A stretch of DNA of 36,769 nucleotides from JAUSIF01 sp964620215 (GTDB lineage Bacteria > Pseudomonadota > Alphaproteobacteria > Rhizobiales > Xanthobacteraceae). A model generated the notes under the pieces. It had not been told where the DNA came from. It saw only the letters and a program-made list of their open reading frames with translations, and did no database searches. This document shows, in pieces, positions 31,532 through 36,769 of the stretch (positions are counted from its first letter, which is position 1; the number at the start of each line of letters is the position of its first letter). Where the stretch lies: positions 1 to 36,769 of the forward strand of contig CAZUJE010000010.1 of NCBI GenBank assembly GCA_964620215.1. Reading direction: 5' to 3'. The position numbers and the translations under genes were made by a program.

Positions 31532-33313
31532 ATGACCTATCGCGCCCCCGTCGCCGACGCTGCGTTTTTTCTGGAGCATTGCACGAGCCTGAAGGCGCTC
31601 TCCGGCAAAGGCGCGCTGGCCGATGTGTCTCCGGAGCTTGTGCGGCAGGTGCTGGAGGAAGCCGGCAAATTCGCGGGCGAGGTGATCGCGCCGCTCAACA
31701 GAATTGGCGACCAGCAAGGCACGCCGTTCCAGAACGGCGTCGTCACCATGCCGAAGGGCTGGAAGGAAGCCTACAAGTCCTGGTCGGAAGCCGGCTGGAA
31801 TTCGCTGCCCGCTTCGCCGGAATGGGGCGGGCAAGGGCTGCCGTCCATTGTGAATATGTGTTGCGTCGAATTCTGGCATTCGGCGTCGATGGCTTTCGGT
31901 CTTGGACCGATGCTCACGGCCGCCGCCATCGAGGCAATGCAGGAACACGCGAACGCTGACCTGAAGCAGAAATATCTGCCGAAGCTCGTATCCGGCGAGT
32001 GGATGGGCACGATGCAGCTCACCGAGCCGCAGGCTGGCTCCGACCTTTCAAATTTGCGCACGCGCGCCGAACGTCAGAAGGACGGCAGTTATCGTTTAAA
32101 GGGCCAGAAAATTTTCATCACCTATGGCGAGCACGATCTCACGCCGAACATTATTCATTTTGTGCTGGCGCGGTTGCCCGACGCGCCAGCGGGAACCAAA
32201 GGCATCTCCCTCTTTCTGGTGCCGAAATTCATGCTGAAGCCGGATGGCTCCCCCGGGCCGCGCAACGATCTTCGCTGCGCTTCCATCGAACACAAGATGG
32301 GCATTCATGCTTCTCCGACCTGCGTGATGGTCTATGGCGACAATGAAGGCGCAACCGGTTTTCTCGTTGGCGAGGAAAACAAGGGTCTCGCCTGCATGTT
32401 TACGATGATGAATCTCGCGCGGCTCGGTGTCGGCGTCGAAGGCGTCGCCATTGCCGAACGTGCCTATCAGCAGGCGCTGGGTTATGCGCGCGAGCGCCGG
32501 CAGGGAAAGGCGAACGGCTCTGTTGCGAGTGGACCAAGCGCGATCATCGAACATCCCGACGTAAAGAGAATGCTGCTCACCATGCGCGCGCTGACGGCGG
32601 CCTCGCGCGCGATCTGTCTGAAGAACGCCGACGCCATCGACCGCTCGCGTCATCTGGAAGCCCGCGCCGATCGCGAGGCGGCGCTGGAGGAAGCAAATCT
32701 TCTCACTCCGGTGGCGAAAGCTTTCTCCACCGATTGCGGGATCGATGTTGCTTCGCTCGGAATCCAGGTGCACGGCGGCATGGGCTACATGGAGGAAACC
32801 GGTGCCGCCCAGCATTATCGCGACGCGCGCATCGCTGCGATCTACGAAGGCACCAACGGAATTCAGGCCATCGATCTTGTCATGCGCAAGATCGGCCAGT
32901 CCGAAGGAAAAACACTGGAGCGCGTGATCGCGGGCTACCGCGAGACTTCAACCCGCATCGGCGTGAGAAAAGAAGAAATCTTCGGCGGATATGCCGCCTG
33001 CATGGACAAGTGCATCGAGGCGCTGGAGCGCGCTTCGCAGTTCATGTTGAAGGCGATGAAAAGCAATCCGCAGGACGCGCTAGCGGGGGCGACACCCTAT
33101 CTCCGCCTGTTCGGTCTGGCCGCGGGTGGTGCCTATCTTGGCGAATGCGCGCTGGCTGCGCGCAAGCAGGGTGGCGATGATGCGGAGAACATGGCGCGCA
33201 TCGCGGTGGCGCGTTTCTTCGCTGAAAATATTGCGACGGGTGCCGGCGGATTTGAGAAACAGGTAACAACCGGAGCAGGCTCCGTGCTCACTTCAGACGT
33301 GGCGCTGGCTTGA
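31532..33313 (+). CDS. Acyl-CoA dehydrogenase, long form
   Basis: 593 residues of the FAD-dependent acyl-CoA dehydrogenase family with a C-terminal extension, as in FadE-like and 3-methylmercaptopropionyl-CoA (DmdC-like) dehydrogenases. Motifs are SWSEAGWNSLPASPEWGGQG, MQLTEPQAGSDLSNLRTRAE, KIFITYGEHDL, VASLGIQVHGGMGYMEETGA and IAAIYEGTNGIQAIDLV, where the glutamate in YEGTN is the expected catalytic base. The ATG at 31532 has GGAG at 31523-31526. The acyl chain specificity is unknown. It diverges from sua5 and ends four bases before the convergent SGNH hydrolase gene. Confidence 0.9.
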   Translation: MTYRAPVADAAFFLEHCTSLKALSGKGALADVSPELVRQVLEEAGKFAGEVIAPLNRIGDQQGTPFQNGVVTMPKGWKEAYKSWSEAGWNSLPASPEWGGQGLPSIVNMCCVEFWHSASMAFGLGPMLTAAAIEAMQEHANADLKQKYLPKLVSGEWMGTMQLTEPQAGSDLSNLRTRAERQKDGSYRLKGQKIFITYGEHDLTPNIIHFVLARLPDAPAGTKGISLFLVPKFMLKPDGSPGPRNDLRCASIEHKMGIHASPTCVMVYGDNEGATGFLVGEENKGLACMFTMMNLARLGVGVEGVAIAERAYQQALGYARERRQGKANGSVASGPSAIIEHPDVKRMLLTMRALTAASRAICLKNADAIDRSRHLEARADREAALEEANLLTPVAKAFSTDCGIDVASLGIQVHGGMGYMEETGAAQHYRDARIAAIYEGTNGIQAIDLVMRKIGQSEGKTLERVIAGYRETSTRIGVRKEEIFGGYAACMDKCIEALERASQFMLKAMKSNPQDALAGATPYLRLFGLAAGGAYLGECALAARKQGGDDAENMARIAVARFFAENIATGAGGFEKQVTTGAGSVLTSDVALA

Positions 33314-33317
33314 AAGA

Positions 33318-34010
33318 TTAGCGGCGCTGGATTGAGCCGGTAACCTGCACCATCCGCTCAAGTTCCTTGCAGGGCGGGTAGAACATCATTGCATCGCCGA
33401 GCCGCTGGCAGAACACACGCTGCACCTGCACTTCGACGACGGGGCTGAGGCGGCTGACGACTTCTTCGTAACCCGCGGCGTTCAGGTGGCGAATAATATC
33501 CCAGAACAGAACGTATTTAGGCTGCTTCACACCCTCGACCGCGACGCCCTCGAAGAAGTCCGGGTAGTAGGTGATGTTGTGGGCGGCGGCGATGTCGGAG
33601 AAATCGCGCGAATAGAAACCGGCCAGGATCACTTCAATATTGCGCTTGCGAAGCTTGCGCACGATCGTATCGAGATTCTGCTTGGTGCGGCGGATGTCCA
33701 CGCCGAAACGCATGTCGTTGCGGCCGAGAAAAACAATCGCGATGTCCGTTCCCTGCGGGAACGCATCGTCAAAACGGTCGAGCGCCATTCCGGATGTGTT
33801 GCCGGAAACGCCGCTGTTCAGAATTTCGACATCGTAGCCGCGCGCCTTCAGCGCGCGCTCGAGCTTGACCGGATAAGTGTTCTCTTCGACCACGCCGAAG
33901 CCAGCCGTGTTGCTGTCGCCATAAGCGACGATGCGAATCGGCTCCGCCTGCGCGCCGAACGCGCAAAGGGCGAAGCCTGCGGCAACAATGGACTGATAGA
34001 GCGGGCGCAT
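33318..34010 (-). CDS. Secreted SGNH-family hydrolase
   Basis: 230 residues with a signal peptide (1-22, AQA/E) and the SGNH blocks: YGDSNTAGFG (Ser33), NSGVSGNTSG and FLGRNDMRFG (N98). The last block, usually DxxHxxxxGY, reads WDIIRHLNAAGYEEV, so the only nearby Asp (171) is four rather than three residues before His175. Expected activity is esterase, lipase or acyl-thioesterase in the periplasm. An extra C-terminal region has two cysteines (201 and 214). The ATG at 34010 has GAGGA six bases upstream, and that site lies in one of two mutually exclusive hairpins. Confidence 0.87.
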   Translation of the reverse strand: MRPLYQSIVAAGFALCAFGAQAEPIRIVAYGDSNTAGFGVVEENTYPVKLERALKARGYDVEILNSGVSGNTSGMALDRFDDAFPQGTDIAIVFLGRNDMRFGVDIRRTKQNLDTIVRKLRKRNIEVILAGFYSRDFSDIAAAHNITYYPDFFEGVAVEGVKQPKYVLFWDIIRHLNAAGYEEVVSRLSPVVEVQVQRVFCQRLGDAMMFYPPCKELERMVQVTGSIQRR

Positions 34011-34016
34011 GAACCG

Positions 34017-34049
34017 TCCTCGGTGTGTTGCGCCGAGGCTGGCGCAACA
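34017..34049 (-). promoter_or_regulatory. Two mutually exclusive hairpins over the SGNH gene ribosome-binding site
   Basis: On the minus strand, stem A pairs TGTTGCGCC with GGCGCAACA (34041-34049 with 34026-34034, nine perfect pairs). Stem B pairs CCTCGG with CCGAGG (34033-34038 with 34018-34023) and covers most of the GAGGA ribosome-binding site. The stems share bases 34033-34034 and stem A's loop supplies the rest of stem B, so only one can form at a time. This is the geometry of a leader switch; function is inferred. Confidence 0.45.
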
Positions 34050-34235
34050 TAGTAAACGCTTGCTTAACGATTGCCCCGGCCTCGCCCGCAGGCTCTCGGG
34101 TACGAGCCGATCTTGGCCTTGATGGGGAGAATGTCGGGCGGCGGCGGGGCGGGAATCTTGGTTTGGATAAAGCGCCGCTGCGTTGTGGCGAAGCCGGGCT
34201 GTCTCGCGTAGTTTGGCCAGGGACGGGAACCTGAA

Positions 34236-35165
34236 ATGACGACACTGCTGATAAGTCACGAATCGGCCCTGAAACATGCGGTTTCCATGGGCCACCCGGA
34301 ACGGCCGGACCGTATGCGCGCGGTCAACAAGGTGCTTGAGCACGAGAGCTTCAAGCCACTGAAGCGCATGGAAGCGCCGAAGGCGGAGATGGACCAGATC
34401 ACCCGCGTGCATCCGCGCGAATATGTCGAGGCGCTGGAAAGCGCTGTTCCGGCCCAGGGGCTCGCCCGGCTCGATGGCGACACGGCCTTGTCGTCGGAAA
34501 GCTGGGAGCCGATTTTGCGCGGCGCCGGCGGCTCAGTGCTTGCGGTGGACGAAGTGATGGAAGGCCGCGCGGTGAATGCCTTTGTCGCCATGCGCCCGCC
34601 CGGCCACCATGCCGAGACGGCGGTGCCGATGGGATTCTGTTTTTTGAACAACGTCGCGATCGCCGCCCGCCACGCGCAGAAGAAGCATGGCGCCGAGCGC
34701 GTCGCCATCATCGACTTCGACGTGCATCACGGCAACGGCACGCAGGAAATTTTCTGGAACGATCCGACCGTGATGTATTGCTCCACCCACGAGATGCCGC
34801 TTTATCCTGGCACCGGCGCGCGCACGGAGCGCGGCGAGCATAACAACATCGTCAACGCGCCGCTGTCCGCGGGGGACGATGGTGAAGTCTTCAGGGCGGC
34901 ATTTGATAACGCGATCCTGCCGCGTCTGGATTCATTCGCACCCGATTTAGTTATCATCTCCGCTGGCTTCGACGCGCATACGCGCGACCCGCTGGCGAAT
35001 ATCAATCTGGTGGAATCGGATTTCGCCTGGGCCACCAAAAATCTGATGGAAGTCGCGAACAAACATTCAAAGAGCCGCGTGGTGTCGGTACTCGAAGGCG
35101 GCTACGATCTGGAAGGGCTGGCGCGTTCCACCGGAGCGCATGTGCTGGCGCTGATGCGGGGCTGA
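34236..35165 (+). CDS. Histone-deacetylase-family zinc amidohydrolase
   Basis: 309 residues of the arginase/HDAC fold, class II-like. Visible active-site segments are RPPGHHAETAVPMGFCFLNN (H124/H125), IIDFDVHHGNGTQEIF (zinc ligands D162 and H164), SAGFDAHTRDP (D246, third ligand) and SVLEGGYDLEGLARS carrying the late catalytic-region tyrosine. Bacterial members deacetylate acetylpolyamines, acetyl-lysine or other amides; the substrate is unknown. It is followed five bases on by xseB and precedes dxs, an order I recall from many Hyphomicrobiales. Confidence 0.92.
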   Translation: MTTLLISHESALKHAVSMGHPERPDRMRAVNKVLEHESFKPLKRMEAPKAEMDQITRVHPREYVEALESAVPAQGLARLDGDTALSSESWEPILRGAGGSVLAVDEVMEGRAVNAFVAMRPPGHHAETAVPMGFCFLNNVAIAARHAQKKHGAERVAIIDFDVHHGNGTQEIFWNDPTVMYCSTHEMPLYPGTGARTERGEHNNIVNAPLSAGDDGEVFRAAFDNAILPRLDSFAPDLVIISAGFDAHTRDPLANINLVESDFAWATKNLMEVANKHSKSRVVSVLEGGYDLEGLARSTGAHVLALMRG

Positions 35166-35170
35166 AGGAA

Positions 35171-35428
35171 ATGGCGAAGGACGCAAAGAATAATTCCGAC
35201 GTCGCGGCGCTGCCCTTCGAGAAGGCGCTTGGCGAGCTTGAGGCAATCGTTAAACGCCTTGAAGGCGGCAGCGTTGACCTTGAAGAATCCATCAAGATCT
35301 ATGAGCGCGGCGAAGCGCTGAAAAATCGGTGCCAGACGCTGTTGAGCGAAGCCGAGGCGCGGGTGGAGAAGATCACGCGCGATGCCTCGGGCAAGCCCAC
35401 GGGCACCGAGCCGCTCGACGCCGATTGA
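35171..35428 (+). CDS. xseB: Exodeoxyribonuclease VII small subunit
   Basis: 85 residues. The core reads LPFEKALGELEAIVKRLEGG, SVDLEESIKIYERGEALK and CQTLLSEAEARVEKI, which is the standard XseB helical hairpin. With XseA (not in this window) it forms the nuclease that degrades single-stranded DNA. It starts five bases after the HDAC-like gene and lies 57 bp before the pirin gene. The identification is firm from length and motifs. Confidence 0.95.
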   Translation: MAKDAKNNSDVAALPFEKALGELEAIVKRLEGGSVDLEESIKIYERGEALKNRCQTLLSEAEARVEKITRDASGKPTGTEPLDAD

Positions 35429-35485
35429 AAACCGCAATTCAGCGCTTATCTATTCAAAGCCGTCCGTTGAATCGCAGAGGTTGGT

Positions 35486-36424
35486 ATGAGTTTCTTCCCC
35501 GGCAAGGATCCCGCTTCCGGCGATACCTTTGCCTGCGATGCAATCGAGAACGTCATCATCCCCCGCAGCGTCGATCTCGGCGGCTTTGAAATCCGCCGCG
35601 CGCTGCCCCATGCCAAGCGCCGCACCGTCGGCCCGTTCGTGTTCTTCGATCATTTCGGCCCGGCGGAATTCAAGGCCGGCAACGGGCTGGATGTTCGCCC
35701 ACATCCACATATCGGGCTCTCGACGCTGACTTATTTGTACGATGGCGAGATCGTCCACAAGGATACGCTCGGCATGGATGTTGCCATCCGCCCGGGCGAA
35801 GTGAACTGGATGACGGCGGGCAAGGGCATCGTGCATTCGGAGCGCACGGCACCCGACCACCGCGTGAGCGGCGAGCCGTTGCACGGACTGCAATTCTGGT
35901 GCGCGATGATGCGCAAGGACGAGGAGATCGATCCGAGTTTCAAACACCTCGGCAGCAGCGATCTGCCCGTCTTCAAGGACGAAGGAAAAACCGTCCGCGT
36001 CGTCGCCGGAAAAATCTTCGGCCAATCTTCGCCGCTCTCCACAACATCCGCCACCCTGATGGCGGATATTTCCATGGAAGCCGGCACCTCCATTCCGCTC
36101 GACGCCGCCTACACCGAACGCGCGGTCTATGTCGTATCGGGCGAGATCGAAATTCAGGGCGATAAATTTCAGGATGGCCGCCTGCTCGTATTCCGTCCCG
36201 GCGACCGTCTCACGCTGAAGGCGCTGACCGCCGCTCGCGTAGCTGTGATCGGAGGCGAGCCGCTCGATGGCCCGCGCTATGTGTGGTGGAACTTCGCCTC
36301 CTCACGAAAGGAGCGCATCGATCAGGCCAAGGAAGAATGGAAACAGGGCCACTTCGGCAAGGTGCCGGGCGACGAGATCGAATTCATACCTTTGCCTGAG
36401 AACAGGGAATTTACCGCCGGTTGA
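35486..36424 (+). CDS. Pirin-family cupin protein
   Basis: 312 residues of the two-cupin pirin fold. The first cupin has the iron-binding segments DVRPHPHIGLSTLTYLYDGE, GEVNWMTAGKGIVHSERTAP and LHGLQFWCAM. The second half (SMEAGTSIPLDAAYTERAVY, VVSGEIEIQGDKFQDGRLLV) keeps the fold. Some pirins have quercetin 2,3-dioxygenase activity or redox-sensor roles; neither can be assigned here. The ATG at 35486 follows AGAGG. It sits between xseB and dxs, where I would usually expect no gene. Confidence 0.92.
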   Translation: MSFFPGKDPASGDTFACDAIENVIIPRSVDLGGFEIRRALPHAKRRTVGPFVFFDHFGPAEFKAGNGLDVRPHPHIGLSTLTYLYDGEIVHKDTLGMDVAIRPGEVNWMTAGKGIVHSERTAPDHRVSGEPLHGLQFWCAMMRKDEEIDPSFKHLGSSDLPVFKDEGKTVRVVAGKIFGQSSPLSTTSATLMADISMEAGTSIPLDAAYTERAVYVVSGEIEIQGDKFQDGRLLVFRPGDRLTLKALTAARVAVIGGEPLDGPRYVWWNFASSRKERIDQAKEEWKQGHFGKVPGDEIEFIPLPENREFTAG

Positions 36425-36493
36425 AGGGTCTTAGATTTGCGGCCCCGTATGGGCTGATGTAACGATGGTCCGCCAATCAAAAACGGAACAAAT

Positions 36494-36769
36494 GTGAGCG
36501 AACGACCCACCACGCCATTGCTCGACACCATCCGCTTTCCTGCGGATCTGCGGAAGCTTCCCATCGAGAAGCTGAAGCAGGTTGCGGACGAGCTTCGCCG
36601 CGAAACGGTGGATGCGGTTTCCGTCACCGGCGGGCATCTGGGCGCCGGGCTCGGCGTGATCGAGCTGACGGTCGCCCTGCATTATTTGTTCGATACCCCG
36701 CGCGACCGGCTGATCTGGGACGTTGGCCATCAGGCCTATCCGCACAAGATCATCACCGGACGGCGCGAC
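36494..36769 (+). CDS. dxs: 1-deoxy-D-xylulose-5-phosphate synthase (partial, N-terminus only)
   Basis: First enzyme of the MEP pathway, making DXP from pyruvate and glyceraldehyde 3-phosphate with thiamine diphosphate. The 92 codons visible read TPLLDTIRFPADLRKLPIEK, then AVSVTGGHLGAGLGVIELTV, then LIWDVGHQAYPHKIITGRRD, which are unmistakable Dxs features including the thiamine-contacting GHLGAGLG and DVGHQAYPHK. The start is GTG at 36494; the overlapping ATG at 36492 runs straight into TGA. The ribosome-binding site is weak. The rest lies beyond the window. Confidence 0.95.
   Translation, partial: MSERPTTPLLDTIRFPADLRKLPIEKLKQVADELRRETVDAVSVTGGHLGAGLGVIELTVALHYLFDTPRDRLIWDVGHQAYPHKIITGRRD

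Noticed and set aside
12471..33313. AcuI-like reductase plus DmdC-like dehydrogenase as a DMSP or acrylate pathway
   Set aside because: The genes are 18 kb apart, both families have broad members, and no lyase, demethylase or CoA ligase is present.
34236..35165. HDAC-like gene as acetoin-utilisation acuC
   Set aside because: No acuA/acuB partners nearby and the context is xseB-dxs; only the family is supportable.

Overview
The window reads as an ordinary chromosomal stretch of an alphaproteobacterium, most likely Hyphomicrobiales (Rhizobiales) near the Bradyrhizobiaceae/Xanthobacteraceae. This rests on GC-rich coding with strong third-position bias, on gene families typical of that order (a TIGR02301-type protein, an AapJ-like binding protein, a DxQxH-type dihydroorotase, a NadQ-like regulator near nadABC) and on the order HDAC-like gene, xseB, dxs at the right end. 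I see no rRNA, tRNA, CRISPR array, phage gene or insertion sequence. Both ends cut a gene: glyQ on the left, dxs on the right.

Left block (1-7349, all minus): a GT2 glycosyltransferase, a DUF2007 protein, an N6-adenine methyltransferase, an S49 peptidase, a small membrane protein, a MacA/MacB efflux pair and glyQ. Divergent to it is a polyprenyl diphosphate synthase (plus). That gene ends against ispE (minus) in a shared CTAG. A TPR protein follows, closed by a strong bidirectional terminator. Next on the minus strand come two paralogous secreted four-cysteine proteins, an AcuI/YhdH-type reductase and an MFS transporter.

NAD block (about 14.9-20.3 kb): nadA, nadB and nadC form a plus-strand operon for de novo NAD synthesis (aspartate to nicotinate mononucleotide). 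A secreted Pro-rich protein and a convergent Nudix-like/winged-helix regulator resembling NadQ follow. The nadA leader carries repeats of the form TGCTC-N5-GAGCA that look like its operators.

Right half: a translationally coupled minus operon (ygfZ-like, tag, HD hydrolase, tyrosine phosphatase) diverges from a dihydroorotase gene. Then a plus trio of L,D-transpeptidase, orphan amino-acid-binding protein and lipoprotein converges on a minus group (sua5, FAD-linked oxidase, Nudix hydrolase, TIGR02301 protein, two small unknowns). An acyl-CoA dehydrogenase diverges from sua5 and converges on an SGNH hydrolase. The window closes with the plus group HDAC-like, xseB, pirin, dxs. Dxs, IspE and the polyprenyl synthase all belong to isoprenoid/quinone precursor synthesis but lie in separate transcription units.

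Most genes are conserved housekeeping families. The points most worth a second look are the putative NadQ operators, a Gly-to-Trp change in the NadB dinucleotide-binding loop, two mutually exclusive hairpins over the SGNH hydrolase ribosome-binding site, the tandem secreted four-cysteine proteins, and the L,D-transpeptidase/binding-protein/lipoprotein operon.
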